Notes: generated by a model not told the origin, from the letters alone. Shown: positions 18,652 through 27,775, counted from the first letter of the stretch. The stretch is DNA of 46,173 nt from an uncultured Pelagibacteraceae bacterium (GCA_902632875.1 CACPEI010000002.1:1-46173); one strand, 5' to 3'. Numbers and translations: made by a program.

Positions 18652-18938
18652 TATTCAATTACCTTAGGTACTACAAAATAATCCTCATTATCTTGAGGAG
18701 AATTTTTAATAATTTGTTCTCTGATATTTTTACTTTTTACTTCATCAGATCTTAATTTTAAGGTTGTTTCAGCAATAGAAGTTAATGGTTCTACATTATC
18801 CGTTTTTAATTCATTAAGTTTTTCAATAAAATCAAAAATAGAATTTAAATCACCAGCCAATTTTTCAGCTCTTTGCTCATCAACTGAAATTCTTGCTAAT
18901 TTAGATATATGCTTTATTGTTTTAAGATCTATGCTCAT
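18651..18938 (-). CDS. gatC: Asp-tRNA(Asn)/Glu-tRNA(Gln) amidotransferase subunit C
   Basis: Small belt-like subunit that stabilises the GatA-GatB complex. The 95 residues match the usual size, with the conserved opening IKHISKLARISVDEQ and the central DVEPL-type segment (TDNVEPLTSI) before a C-terminal acidic tail (SPQDNEDYFVVPKVIE). It is the first gene of a minus-strand run of seven (gatC to the nuclease, 18938 to 12338). It faces ruvX across 50 bp, where promoters for both directions must lie; I see no convincing consensus hexamers there. Confidence 0.95.
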   Translation of the reverse strand: MSIDLKTIKHISKLARISVDEQRAEKLAGDLNSIFDFIEKLNELKTDNVEPLTSIAETTLKLRSDEVKSKNIREQIIKNSPQDNEDYFVVPKVIE

Positions 18939-18988
18939 ATGCTATTTAAATATGACGCAAAGTATCACTTAAGTTTAGAATATACAAT

Positions 18989-19444
18989 ATGATCACTTTA
19001 GAAGAATTTAAAAAAAAACACATAGATAAGTGTAGATTGATAGGTTTAGACCTGGGTTCTAAAAGAATTGGTGTGTCAATCTGTGATGACAAACAATTAA
19101 TAGCAACCCCTTTAAAAACAATAAATAAAAATTCATTTAAGGAACTTATTGATGAACTAAGACTAATTATTGATGAAAACAACATAAAAGGAATCATTGT
19201 TGGAAATCCATTAAATATGGATGGATCCTCAGGTAGGTCTGCTCAATCAGTAAAAGATACAACGGAAAATATTGAAAAAAACTTAAAAATTCCAATTTGC
19301 CTGTGGGATGAGAGACTCTCAACAGTTGGTGCTTTTAACCTATCTAGCGAATTAGATATTAATGTGAGTAAAAGAGAAAAAAAAATTGATGAAAACGCTG
19401 CTGCTTTTATATTACAAGGAGCTTTGGATTTTCTAAATAATTAA
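18989..19444 (+). CDS. ruvX: Putative Holliday junction resolvase RuvX/YqgF
   Basis: RNase H-fold nuclease family, linked to pre-16S rRNA 5' end processing and possibly to Holliday junction resolution. The 151 residues open with the catalytic-Asp motif RLIGLDLGSKRIGVSI. They continue with IIVGNPLNMDGSSGRSAQSV, WDERLSTVGA, and the C-terminal DENAAAFILQGALD with the last acidic residues. All the acidic positions expected are present. It is the first gene of the plus-strand run to pyrB, and is divergent from gatC. Confidence 0.93.
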   Translation: MITLEEFKKKHIDKCRLIGLDLGSKRIGVSICDDKQLIATPLKTINKNSFKELIDELRLIIDENNIKGIIVGNPLNMDGSSGRSAQSVKDTTENIEKNLKIPICLWDERLSTVGAFNLSSELDINVSKREKKIDENAAAFILQGALDFLNN

Positions 19445-19447
19445 TAC

Positions 19448-19486
19448 TTGCTATTATAGAGGTTTATAGTTATAGAGTTGGTTTTA
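19448..19486 (+). promoter_or_regulatory. Possible pyrB promoter with repeated TTATAG elements
   Basis: TTGCTA at 19448-19453 and TATAGA at 19471-19476 are 17 bases apart, each matching 4 of 6 consensus positions. The octamer TTATAGAG occurs at 19454-19461 and again at 19470-19477, with a related TTTATAG between. This is the only gap of note in the ruvX-pyrB-topA run. The repeats are seen; promoter or operator function is a guess. Confidence 0.25.
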
Positions 19487-20428
19487 ATGGCAATTAAAAC
19501 TAATCAAGCTATTAAAATTTCTCAAAAACACCTGTTAGGAATTCAAGATTTATCGATTAATGATGTAAATTTGATACTAGATGAAGCTAACTCATTCATA
19601 AAGGTAAATCAGAGTAAAAATAAAAAAGTTGATGTTTTAAGAGGTAAAACTCAAATCAACTTATTTTTCGAACCTTCCACTAGAACTCAAAGCTCCTTTG
19701 AATTAGCAGGAAAAAGACTTGGGGCAGACGTTATGTCAATGAATATTAGTAACTCAGCAATTAAAAAAGGTGAAACATTGATAGATACAGCAATGACACT
19801 TAATGCAATGCATCCTGATATTATTGTAATTAGACACCAAGATTCTGGAGCATGTAATCTACTTTCACAAAAAGTAAACTGTGCAGTCTTAAATGCTGGT
19901 GATGGTAGAAGAGAACATCCTACTCAAGCTTTATTAGATGCATTAACAATCATAACTCGAAAAAATAAAATTGAAGGTTTAAGAATTGCTATTTGTGGAG
20001 ATATTCTCCATTCAAGAGTTGCTAGATCAAATATATATTTACTTAATATGCTTGGAGCAGAAGTAAATATAATTGCTCCAACAAATCTGATGCCAAAAGA
20101 AATTGAAAAATTTGGTGTTAATAAATTTACTGACATGAAAAAAGGGTTGAAAGATTGCGATATTGTAATGATGTTAAGATTACAAAATGAAAGAATGACA
20201 AGTTCATTTCTTTCATCTAACAGAGAATATTATGAATACTATGGACTAACACCTGATAAATTAGAGCATGCAAAACCAGATGCTTTAATTATGCATCCAG
20301 GTCCAATGAATAGAGGTATAGAAATAGATACAATTTTAGCTGATGATATAAATAAAAGTGTGATCAAGGAACAAGTAGAACTAGGCGTAGCTGTAAGAAT
20401 GGCTTGTTTGAAGATATTTTGTAAATAA
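19487..20428 (+). CDS. pyrB: Aspartate carbamoyltransferase catalytic subunit
   Basis: Condenses carbamoyl phosphate with aspartate in pyrimidine synthesis. I start it at ATG 19487 (313 residues); an upstream TTG at 19478 would add only MVL. The carbamoyl-phosphate loop [17 protein letters not shown] is intact (Ser64-Thr-Arg-Thr67), as are the [10 protein letters not shown] segment and the aspartate-binding MLRLQNERM loop. It lies directly against the dihydroorotase homologue with no gap. No pyrI regulatory subunit is nearby. In such pyrB-pyrC' pairs the two products usually form a mixed dodecamer, which is likely here. Confidence 0.96.
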   Translation: MAIKTNQAIKISQKHLLGIQDLSINDVNLILDEANSFIKVNQSKNKKVDVLRGKTQINLFFEPSTRTQSSFELAGKRLGADVMSMNISNSAIKKGETLIDTAMTLNAMHPDIIVIRHQDSGACNLLSQKVNCAVLNAGDGRREHPTQALLDALTIITRKNKIEGLRIAICGDILHSRVARSNIYLLNMLGAEVNIIAPTNLMPKEIEKFGVNKFTDMKKGLKDCDIVMMLRLQNERMTSSFLSSNREYYEYYGLTPDKLEHAKPDALIMHPGPMNRGIEIDTILADDINKSVIKEQVELGVAVRMACLKIFCK

Positions 20429-21715
20429 ATGAAAAAGCAATATTTTATAAATGCAAATATAGTTGACCCTCACAATTCAATAAATGAAGTAGGAGGTTTG
20501 ATTATTAGTGAAGAAGGTAAAATTGAAGCTGTTGGAAAAAAAGTAAATACAAATAATTTGCCAAGTAGAGAAAAACCAATTGATTTAAAAGGTAAATATA
20601 TTTTTCCAGGTTTGGTAGATATGAGAGTTTTTGTTGGTGAACCCGGATACGAATATAAAGAAAATTTTAGAACTTTGAGTAATGCAGCATTATCTGGCGG
20701 AGTTACTTCAGTAGTAACTATGCCTAATACTAATCCTATTATAGATAATGTATCTATTGTTGACTTTTTAAAAAGAAGAGGAAGAGATAAGTCAAAAATA
20801 AATATTTATCCATGTGCGTCTTTAACAAAAAATGTTGAGGGCACCAATATGACAGAATTTGGTCTTTTACAAAATAAAGGAATAATTGCTTTCACAGATG
20901 GAGTAAGAACAATTCAAAATCCTAGATTAATGTCGAGGATTATGAATTCAGCAAAAGATATAGGTTGTCTGATAATGCAACATGCTGAGGATTACGAACT
21001 AGCAAAGAACGGCATGATAAATTCTGGAATTATTGCCTCTAAACTAGGGTTATCTGGTATACCAGAAATTGCGGAAAGAATTTTAATTGAGAGGGATTTA
21101 ACATTGTTAGAAAAAGTTAAATGTAGATATCATATATCTCAACTATCATCACAGAAATCACTTGAGGTTATCAAATATAGAAAAGAAATAGTCAAATTTA
21201 CATCTGGAGTTTCTATCAATAACCTTTCATTAAATGAAAACGATATTGGTGATTTTAGAACTTTTTTGAAATTATCTCCTCCATTGAGAAGAGAAGAAGA
21301 TAGATTGGCTTTAGTGCAAGGAGTAAAGGATAATTTAATAGATGTAATTGTTTCTGATCACAAACCTGAAGACGAAGAGTCAAAAAGATTAACGTTTGCT
21401 CAAGCAGCCACTGGTGCTTCAGGAATAGAAACACTGTTATCTTTAAGTTTAGAATTATATCATAATGAATCTTTAAAACTTGAGACAATTATTAAAGCTC
21501 TCACATCAAATCCAGCAAAAATTTTAAAAATAAATAAAGGGAATCTGTCTATAGGTAATGATGCTGATTTTTGCATAGTAGATATTAATAAACCGTGGAT
21601 TGTAAAAAAAGATAAATTAATTTCAAAATCAAAGAATACCTCGATTGAAGATAAAAAACTTCAGGGAAAAGTTACAAATACATTTGTAAAAGGTAAAGAA
21701 TTATTTAAGCTCTAG
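20429..21715 (+). CDS. pyrC: Dihydroorotase homologue, probably noncatalytic (PyrC'/PyrX type)
   Basis: Class I dihydroorotase fold, 428 residues, right after pyrB. The usual HxH zinc motif in the VDxHxHxxEPG signature reads GLVDMRVFVGEPG, so both metal ligands are replaced (Arg66, Phe68). The later HVS histidine is Gln238 (YHISQLSS). Asp157, His185 and Asp310-His311 remain, and the substrate-type segments MPNTNP and ASGIETLL are kept. With three of six ligand positions lost it can hardly hold the normal zinc centre. I infer a structural partner of PyrB, as known for pseudomonad PyrC', with an active dihydroorotase elsewhere in the genome. Family membership is certain; lack of activity is inference. 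Confidence 0.9.
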   Translation: MKKQYFINANIVDPHNSINEVGGLIISEEGKIEAVGKKVNTNNLPSREKPIDLKGKYIFPGLVDMRVFVGEPGYEYKENFRTLSNAALSGGVTSVVTMPNTNPIIDNVSIVDFLKRRGRDKSKINIYPCASLTKNVEGTNMTEFGLLQNKGIIAFTDGVRTIQNPRLMSRIMNSAKDIGCLIMQHAEDYELAKNGMINSGIIASKLGLSGIPEIAERILIERDLTLLEKVKCRYHISQLSSQKSLEVIKYRKEIVKFTSGVSINNLSLNENDIGDFRTFLKLSPPLRREEDRLALVQGVKDNLIDVIVSDHKPEDEESKRLTFAQAATGASGIETLLSLSLELYHNESLKLETIIKALTSNPAKILKINKGNLSIGNDADFCIVDINKPWIVKKDKLISKSKNTSIEDKKLQGKVTNTFVKGKELFKL

Positions 21716-21716
21716 A

Positions 21717-22295
21717 ATGGACATATTATTGATAGGTATAGTTTGCTACCTGATGGGTTCCATACCTTTTGGATTAATTCTTACTAAAATATTTTTGAAA
21801 AAAGATATCAGAAAAATAGGATCAGGAAATATTGGGGCTACCAATGCGCTAAGAACGGGAAATAAGATCATTGGTTATTCCACATTAATCTTGGATATTT
21901 TAAAAGCTGTCATTCCAGTGATATATGTAAAAATTTTTTATCAAGATCTTTTATATATTGCCTCATTATGTGCTTTTTTAGGTCATGTATTTCCAATTTG
22001 GCTTAAATTTAAAGGTGGTAAAGGTGTTGCAACATATGTGGGAATTTTATTTGCCATCAATTTTTATTTAGGAATTATTTTTACTATTTCTTGGTGTGTA
22101 ACTTTTTTTGTTTCCAAATTTTCTTCTCTTTCATCATTAGTTGCTGCATTATCTGTACCAGTTTATTTATTGATTTTAACTCAAATTGATCAGGTAATTT
22201 TTTTTACAATCATGTTCGTTTTGATATTTTTTACTCACAGAGAAAATATCAAAAGATTGAAAAATAAAGAAGAAACCAAGACAAAAATTTATTAA
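21717..22295 (+). CDS. plsY: Acyl-phosphate:glycerol-3-phosphate acyltransferase
   Basis: Integral membrane enzyme that makes lysophosphatidate from acyl-phosphate and glycerol-3-phosphate, the first step of phospholipid synthesis. The 192 residues show the three conserved PlsY loops: GSIPFGLILTK, IRKIGSGNIGATNALRTG, and KFKGGKGVATYVG, plus a late THRENIKRL segment. About five hydrophobic helices are present. It starts one base after the pyrC' stop. In many alphaproteobacteria dprA follows plsY and precedes topA; here topA follows after 36 bp. Confidence 0.96.
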   Translation: MDILLIGIVCYLMGSIPFGLILTKIFLKKDIRKIGSGNIGATNALRTGNKIIGYSTLILDILKAVIPVIYVKIFYQDLLYIASLCAFLGHVFPIWLKFKGGKGVATYVGILFAINFYLGIIFTISWCVTFFVSKFSSLSSLVAALSVPVYLLILTQIDQVIFFTIMFVLIFFTHRENIKRLKNKEETKTKIY

Positions 22296-22331
22296 ATTGA
22301 CTATCTAAGTCTTTTGAGTAGTTTGTATCCT

Positions 22332-24911
22332 ATGAATTTGGTCATTGTAGAAAGTCCTGCAAAAGCTAAAACTATTAATAAATACTTGGGAGATGATTAT
22401 AAAGTTTTAGCTAGTTATGGTCATATAAGAGACTTACCTTCTAAAAATGGTTCAGTTGATCCAGACCAGAATTTTAAGATGGAGTGGGAAATTGATAGTT
22501 TTTCAAAAAAATATCTTAAAGAAATCACAGATGCAGCTAAAGGCTCATCTAAAATTATACTAGCAACTGACCCTGATCGTGAAGGCGAAGCTATAGCATG
22601 GCATGTAAAAGAATATCTAAATGAAAAAAAACTTTTAAAAGATAAAGAAATTGAAAGAGTTGTGTTTAATGAAATAACTAAAAAAGCTGTCATACAAGGA
22701 ATTGAAAACCCTAGACAAATTGAACCATTATTAGTCGATGCATACATGGCAAGAAGAGCTTTGGATTACTTAGTAGGTTTTAACATTTCACCTATACTTT
22801 GGACAAAATTACCAGGCTCAAAATCTGCAGGTAGGGTTCAATCTGTTGCTTTAAAATTAATAACTGAAAGAGAGCATGAAATAGAATCTTTTAAACCTGA
22901 GGAGTTTTGGACTTTGGATATAACATTCAAAGATCAAAACAATCAAAAAATTACTGCGAGTATTAATATGTTGGATAATAATAAAATTGAAAAATTTTCC
23001 TTTAAAAATAAAGATGAAATAAACAAAGCTACAGAATCAATAAATAAAAAAAAATTTAGTATATCAGATATTTCAAGCAAAGTTATCAATAGAAATCCGT
23101 CAGGACCATTTACTACTTCTACCCTTCAACAGACTGCTTCAAGCAAATTAGGATTTGGTGCATCAAGGACAATGCAAATTGCACAAAAACTATACCAAGG
23201 AATTGAGATAGAGGGTGAAACAATTGGTTTGATCACTTATATGAGAACTGATGGAACAAATTTATCGAAAGATGCAGTATCTTCTTTTAGAGATTATATT
23301 CAAAAAGAAATTGGTAATGAATATTTACCCAAAGATGCTTTAAACTACTCTGGCAAGAAAGCAAAAAATGCACAGGAGGCTCATGAAGCTATCAGGCCTA
23401 CAGATATTATTAGAACACCTCAAAGTATTAAAAAATATTTAAGTACAGATCAAAATAAACTTTATGAACTTATTTGGAGTAAAGCTCTATCTTCTCAAAT
23501 GGAATCAGCTAAGTTTGATAGAAACACAATTACAATAACTTCTGACAATAATGATACTATTTGTAAAACTAGTGGGTCAGTCCTAAAGTTTGATGGATTT
23601 TTGAAGATTTATAACAATCAAAGTAAAGATGATGATGAAAGTATTTTGCCATCTGTATCTAAGGGTCCTATCAATATAGAAGCATTACTAGATGAACAAC
23701 ATTATACTCAACCTCCACCAAGATATTCTGAAGCGAGTTTGGTAAAAAAACTTGAAGAATTGGGTATCGGGAGACCATCTACATATGCAAGTATAATTTC
23801 TACTATTGCCAATAGAGGTTATGCAGAAATTTTAAATAAAAGATTTTTTCCAACTGACAGAGGAAAACTAATTTCTGCTTTTTTAGAAAAATTATTCTCT
23901 AAATATGTAGATTATAATTTTACAGCTGGATTAGAAGATCAACTTGATGAAATAACCTCAGGTAAAGAGAGTTGGATTAAAGTTTTAGAATTATTCTGGA
24001 AAGATTTTAATAATAATGTTTCAGAAGTGAAAGAAAAAAGAACAAGAGAAGTTTTAGATTTACTTAATGATAGCTTGGGTGAATTAATTTTTGATAAAGA
24101 TAATGAGGGAAATGTAGTTAGAAAGTGCCAATTATGTAATACTGGGGTATTAAGTTTAAAAAATAGCTTTAGAGGTGGTGCTTTTATTGGTTGTTCAAAC
24201 TACCCTGAGTGTAAATTTACAAGACCGTTATCTAAAGCAAAAGCCGCTGCTCAAGCTCAACTGGCTGAGCCAAAATTTATTGGTAAACATGAAAATGGAA
24301 ATGATATCTATTTAAAGAATGGAAGATTTGGTCCATATCTTCAGTATGAGAAAATTCCCTCAGATATAGAAATAGAAAAGGTATCCAAAAAAAAGAAAAA
24401 AACTAAAAAGTTAAAATCAGATGTAAATGAACTTTTAAAAAATGTTTCAATCCCTAAAGGACTAGAATTAGAGAATATTGATTTAGAAAAAGCAAAATTC
24501 TTATGTTCATTACCTAAATCTTTAGGAATAAATCCAGATAACCAAAAAGAAATTACACTTAATACAGGTAGGTTTGGTCCTTATTTAAAATGTGAAAATA
24601 AATCTGCAAGAATAGAAAATATTGAAGAAATATTCTCTATAGGTCTAAATAGAGCGATAACACTTATTGCAGAGGCCAAACCGGGTAGAATGTCCTCCTC
24701 TCTTATAAAGGATTTGGGTGAACATCCAGAAGATAAAAAACCTGTCAGGATAATGAAAGGACAATATGGTCCATATATTAAATATAAATCATTAAATGCT
24801 ACAATTCCTGAAGAAAAAGATCCCACAGAATTAACAATGGAAGAGGCATTAATATTGATTGAGAAAAGAAAAGAATACGATAAGAATAAAAAATCAAGAA
24901 AAAAAAGATGA
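22332..24911 (+). CDS. topA: DNA topoisomerase I
   Basis: Type IA topoisomerase that relaxes negative supercoils. I start it at ATG 22332 (859 residues, opening NLVIVESPAKAKTI); an upstream TTG at 22314 would add six residues without family match. The Toprim acidic motif is LATDPDREGEAIAWH. The catalytic tyrosine is Tyr303 in LITYMRTDGTNLS. Near the C-terminus one four-cysteine zinc finger is visible (CQLCNTG ... CSNYPEC). It is followed by three repeats of the GRFGPYL type (GRFGPYLQYE, GRFGPYLKCE, GQYGPYIKYK) and a lysine-rich tail, the alphaproteobacterial form. Its stop overlaps the next small gene by 4 bp. Confidence 0.97.
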   Translation: MNLVIVESPAKAKTINKYLGDDYKVLASYGHIRDLPSKNGSVDPDQNFKMEWEIDSFSKKYLKEITDAAKGSSKIILATDPDREGEAIAWHVKEYLNEKKLLKDKEIERVVFNEITKKAVIQGIENPRQIEPLLVDAYMARRALDYLVGFNISPILWTKLPGSKSAGRVQSVALKLITEREHEIESFKPEEFWTLDITFKDQNNQKITASINMLDNNKIEKFSFKNKDEINKATESINKKKFSISDISSKVINRNPSGPFTTSTLQQTASSKLGFGASRTMQIAQKLYQGIEIEGETIGLITYMRTDGTNLSKDAVSSFRDYIQKEIGNEYLPKDALNYSGKKAKNAQEAHEAIRPTDIIRTPQSIKKYLSTDQNKLYELIWSKALSSQMESAKFDRNTITITSDNNDTICKTSGSVLKFDGFLKIYNNQSKDDDESILPSVSKGPINIEALLDEQHYTQPPPRYSEASLVKKLEELGIGRPSTYASIISTIANRGYAEILNKRFFPTDRGKLISAFLEKLFSKYVDYNFTAGLEDQLDEITSGKESWIKVLELFWKDFNNNVSEVKEKRTREVLDLLNDSLGELIFDKDNEGNVVRKCQLCNTGVLSLKNSFRGGAFIGCSNYPECKFTRPLSKAKAAAQAQLAEPKFIGKHENGNDIYLKNGRFGPYLQYEKIPSDIEIEKVSKKKKKTKKLKSDVNELLKNVSIPKGLELENIDLEKAKFLCSLPKSLGINPDNQKEITLNTGRFGPYLKCENKSARIENIEEIFSIGLNRAITLIAEAKPGRMSSSLIKDLGEHPEDKKPVRIMKGQYGPYIKYKSLNATIPEEKDPTELTMEEALILIEKRKEYDKNKKSRKKR

Positions 24912-25159
24912 TTTATAAAATATTATTTATTTCTGTTTTTATTTTTTTATTAAGTAAAACAGCTTCATCTTCTGAAAATGATTGTTCTCAATTCAAAAAA
25001 TTAAGTGCTAAATATATTGAATGTAATGCCAAAAAATTAAAAAAAAGTTCAACTCAAAAAGTAAATATTGGAAAAAAGAAATTTCAAGAATCAAGTTTTG
25101 GTGATAAACTAAAAAAATTTAAGAATAGTAAAACTCTTTCTGAAGTTGTAAAAGATTAA
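24908..25159 (+). CDS. Small exported protein of unknown function
   Basis: I do not recognise a family. The 83 residues begin with a clear signal peptide (MIYKILFISVFIFLLSKTAS). The mature part is about 63 residues, very rich in lysine, with two cysteines (ENDCSQF and YIECNAK) that could form a disulfide. The ATG overlaps the topA stop by 4 bp and the next gene starts 5 bp after the stop, so it is embedded in a translated operon. Signal peptide, coupling and position make it a real gene. Its strong basic charge suggests binding to the outer membrane, peptidoglycan or nucleic acid, which is a guess. Confidence 0.65.
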   Translation: MIYKILFISVFIFLLSKTASSSENDCSQFKKLSAKYIECNAKKLKKSSTQKVNIGKKKFQESSFGDKLKKFKNSKTLSEVVKD

Positions 25160-25164
25160 ATAAA

Positions 25165-25626
25165 ATGAATTTTGAAGATAGAATTAATGAATTAAAGATA
25201 AAACTTCCAAAGGCAGCAGATCCAGTAGGTTCATATGTTGCTGCAAAAATTTCTAATAAAATGCTTTTCATATCCGGACAAATATCAATCAACGAAAAAG
25301 GTGAATTAATAAAAGGTAAACTTGGAAAAGATCTAGATACAGAAGCTGGATATAACGCTGCTAAAAGATGTGCTTTAAGTATAATTGCACAAGTTAAGAA
25401 AGCTTGTAATGATGATTTATCTAAAGTTAAATCATGTATTAAATTAACAGGGTTTGTAAACTCTACTGATGATTATATTGAGCAACCAAAAGTTATTAAT
25501 GGTGCGTCAGATTTAATTGCATCTGTTTTTGGTGATTCTGGAACACACACAAGAGCAGCGGTTAGCACAAATAGTCTCCCATTAGGTGTTGCCGTTGAAG
25601 TTGATGCTATTTTTGAGTTAATTTAA
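25165..25626 (+). CDS. RidA/YjgF family protein (UK114-like)
   Basis: A 153-residue member of the Rid family. Characterised RidA proteins hydrolyse reactive enamine/imine intermediates from PLP enzymes, though many paralogues have other roles. The longer N-terminus (LPKAADPVGSYVAAKISNKM followed by LFISGQ) and the C-terminal THTRAAVSTNSLPLGVAVEV suggest the 150-residue subgroup rather than classic 128-residue RidA. Arg130 in the TRAAV segment is the conserved substrate-carboxylate arginine. It closes the plus-strand run and ends 4 bp from the convergent ugd gene, with no hairpin between them. Confidence 0.88.
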   Translation: MNFEDRINELKIKLPKAADPVGSYVAAKISNKMLFISGQISINEKGELIKGKLGKDLDTEAGYNAAKRCALSIIAQVKKACNDDLSKVKSCIKLTGFVNSTDDYIEQPKVINGASDLIASVFGDSGTHTRAAVSTNSLPLGVAVEVDAIFELI

Positions 25627-25630
25627 TTAA

Positions 25631-26929
25631 TTATCTGCCAATCCCAAAATAAGGTATTTTTAATTTTTTCATCTTTAATGGAGAATAGATATTCCTCATA
25701 TCGTAGATCTTGAAATTTTTTTTCTTTACTAATTTTTTAAAATTTAACAATTTAAAATCATTCCATTCTGTATGTAAAATAATTAGATCAGACTTTAGGC
25801 AAGCTGACTTTATATTTTTGCAATATTCAACATTCTTTAAGTTTTTAAATTCATCTTTTTTTCCTGTTGGATCAAAATACCTTATATGACATTTTTTTTT
25901 ACTGAGATATTTAATCATAGGGATACTTGAAGCTTCACGCATGTCATCTGTATTAGGTTTAAAGGTTACACCTAAAAAAGTGATGATCTTATTATTCAAA
26001 TTATTATTTAATAAAGTTGAGATTTTTTTTGTTAATAAAATTTTTCTTTTTTCGTTAGAATTAACTACACTTTTTACTATCGACAAATCTATCTTAAATT
26101 TATTACCAGTATCAATTAAAGCTCTTGTATCTTTTGGAAAACAAGATCCACCATATGCAGGCCCTGCTCTAAGAAATCTATCACCAATACGTTGATCTGA
26201 TCCCATTCCTAAAGAAATGTCTTTAATATCTACACCAGTATTCTCACATAAGTTTGCAATTTCATTTATAAATGAAATCTTTGTTGCTAAAAAAGCATTA
26301 GAAGCATACTTAATTAGTTCTGCTCCTCTACGTGACGTATTAAAATATCTACTATTTTTTTTAATTATGGGCATATAAAGAGATTTCATTATTTTATTAG
26401 CTTTTTTGCTGTCAGTTCCAATAATTACTCTATCAGGATAAATAAAATCTCGAATTGCCTCGCCTTCTCTTAAAAACTCTGGATTAGAGACTACATCAAA
26501 TAATTTTTTGTTTTTTTGATTCTTCAAAATTTTCTCTATTTGGTCTCCTGTGGTCACTGGAACAGTAGATTTAGTAATAATAATTTTATATTTTGTAATA
26601 TATTTTTTTAATTGACGAGCAACTTCAAAAACATTTTTCAGATCTGCTGAATTACTATTTTTTTTTGTCGGTGTACCAACGCATATAAAAACTATATTTG
26701 AGTCTAGTACAGCTTTTTTCAAGTTAGATGTAAAAATTAACCTATTTTGTTTAATATTTTTTTTTAATAGTTCCTCTAAACCAGGTTCATAAATTGGAAC
26801 ATTTCCTTTTTTTAAAGAATTTATTTTATTTTGATCTTTATCGACACAATAAACTTTATTACCTACATCAGAAAAACAAACTCCACTAACTAGTCCAACA
26901 TAACCAGTTCCTATCATGCATAATTTCAT
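25631..26929 (-). CDS. ugd: UDP-glucose 6-dehydrogenase
   Basis: Oxidises UDP-glucose to UDP-glucuronate with two NAD. The 432 residues have the N-terminal Rossmann motif IGTGYVGLVSGVCFSDVG, the segment VPVTTGDQIE, NPEFLREGEAI, and the catalytic Cys263 in AYGGSCFPKDTRAL. The C-terminal UDP-binding domain includes FLGVTFKPNTDDMREASS. It follows galU with a 4-bp overlap, so the pair converts glucose-1-phosphate to UDP-glucuronate for surface glycans. The C-terminal part is very lysine-rich, as in galU and panC next door. No glycosyltransferase is seen in the window. Confidence 0.95.
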   Translation of the reverse strand: MKLCMIGTGYVGLVSGVCFSDVGNKVYCVDKDQNKINSLKKGNVPIYEPGLEELLKKNIKQNRLIFTSNLKKAVLDSNIVFICVGTPTKKNSNSADLKNVFEVARQLKKYITKYKIIITKSTVPVTTGDQIEKILKNQKNKKLFDVVSNPEFLREGEAIRDFIYPDRVIIGTDSKKANKIMKSLYMPIIKKNSRYFNTSRRGAELIKYASNAFLATKISFINEIANLCENTGVDIKDISLGMGSDQRIGDRFLRAGPAYGGSCFPKDTRALIDTGNKFKIDLSIVKSVVNSNEKRKILLTKKISTLLNNNLNNKIITFLGVTFKPNTDDMREASSIPMIKYLSKKKCHIRYFDPTGKKDEFKNLKNVEYCKNIKSACLKSDLIILHTEWNDFKLLNFKKLVKKKNFKIYDMRNIYSPLKMKKLKIPYFGIGR

Positions 26930-27741
26930 ATTTTAGAAATCTCAATTGAAGAGTTAATATAGCCGTGCATTGTTCCACAATCTAAATATTTACCATTAAA
27001 ATTGTGAGCAATGAAATTTTCTTTTTCATCTATTAGGGATTGAATAGAGTCAGTTATATGTATTTCTCCATTTCTTCCAGGTTTTTGTTTCTTTAATTTT
27101 GAAAATATTTTTTTTGGTAAAATATATCGACCAATAACAGCTTTATTTGATGGAGCATTTTTAATTGAAGGTTTCTCTACAACTCTATCTATGAAAAAAT
27201 TATCCCTATCTATTTTTTTTTTAAGCTTATATATTCCCCATCTTGATACAGTTTTTTTATTTACATTCATACTAGCCATGACAGATGATTTAAATTGATT
27301 ATGGATATTAATCATAGCTTTAGAACAATTCTTTTTAATTATTAAATCATCAGGCAATAACATCAAAAAATATTTATCTTTTATAAATTTTTTTGTTTTT
27401 AAAACAGCGTCACCGGTTCCAAGAGGCTTATTTTGATAAACAAATTTTATCATTTTTTTATATTTGAGAATTTTTTTATATTCTGAAATAATTCTTATAT
27501 CTTTTTTTTTTTTGATTATTCTTTTATAGAACTTATCATTATAGAAATAATCTTTTATCATTTTCTTTTTTTTAGAAATAATAAAAATAACTTCTTTAAC
27601 ACCAGCATTTATACACTCATCAAGTATATACTCTATTCCTGGTTTTCCATTTATAGGAAGTAATTCTTTTGCAAAAACACTAGTCAATGGCAACAATCTT
27701 GTCCCTTGACCAGCTAGAGGAATAATTGCTTGTTTAATCAT
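26926..27741 (-). CDS. galU: UTP-glucose-1-phosphate uridylyltransferase
   Basis: Makes UDP-glucose from UTP and glucose-1-phosphate. The 271 residues match GalU: the nucleotide-binding loop IPLAGQGTRLLPLTSVFAKELLPI, DECINAGVKEVIFI, NKPLGTGDAVL, LLPDDLI, and the C-terminal YLDCGTMHGYINSS. Slightly shorter than E. coli GalU but with the motifs complete. It is the upstream gene of a galU-ugd pair (4-bp overlap) and is divergent from panC. The middle third is rich in lysine/isoleucine and AT-heavy even for this genome. Confidence 0.94.
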   Translation of the reverse strand: MIKQAIIPLAGQGTRLLPLTSVFAKELLPINGKPGIEYILDECINAGVKEVIFIISKKKKMIKDYFYNDKFYKRIIKKKKDIRIISEYKKILKYKKMIKFVYQNKPLGTGDAVLKTKKFIKDKYFLMLLPDDLIIKKNCSKAMINIHNQFKSSVMASMNVNKKTVSRWGIYKLKKKIDRDNFFIDRVVEKPSIKNAPSNKAVIGRYILPKKIFSKLKKQKPGRNGEIHITDSIQSLIDEKENFIAHNFNGKYLDCGTMHGYINSSIEISKI

Positions 27742-27775
27742 TTAAATGTTTTACTTATTAAATCGTCTTATACAA

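Noticed and set aside
22297..22324. TTGACT upstream of topA as a promoter
   Set aside because: No acceptable -10 hexamer at 15-19 bases spacing; topA is more simply part of the pyrB-plsY transcript.
22421..22747. 108-residue open frame antisense to topA
   Set aside because: It lies wholly inside topA on the other strand, has no recognisable domain, and AT-rich coding DNA with few TAA/TAG on the antisense produces such frames widely here.
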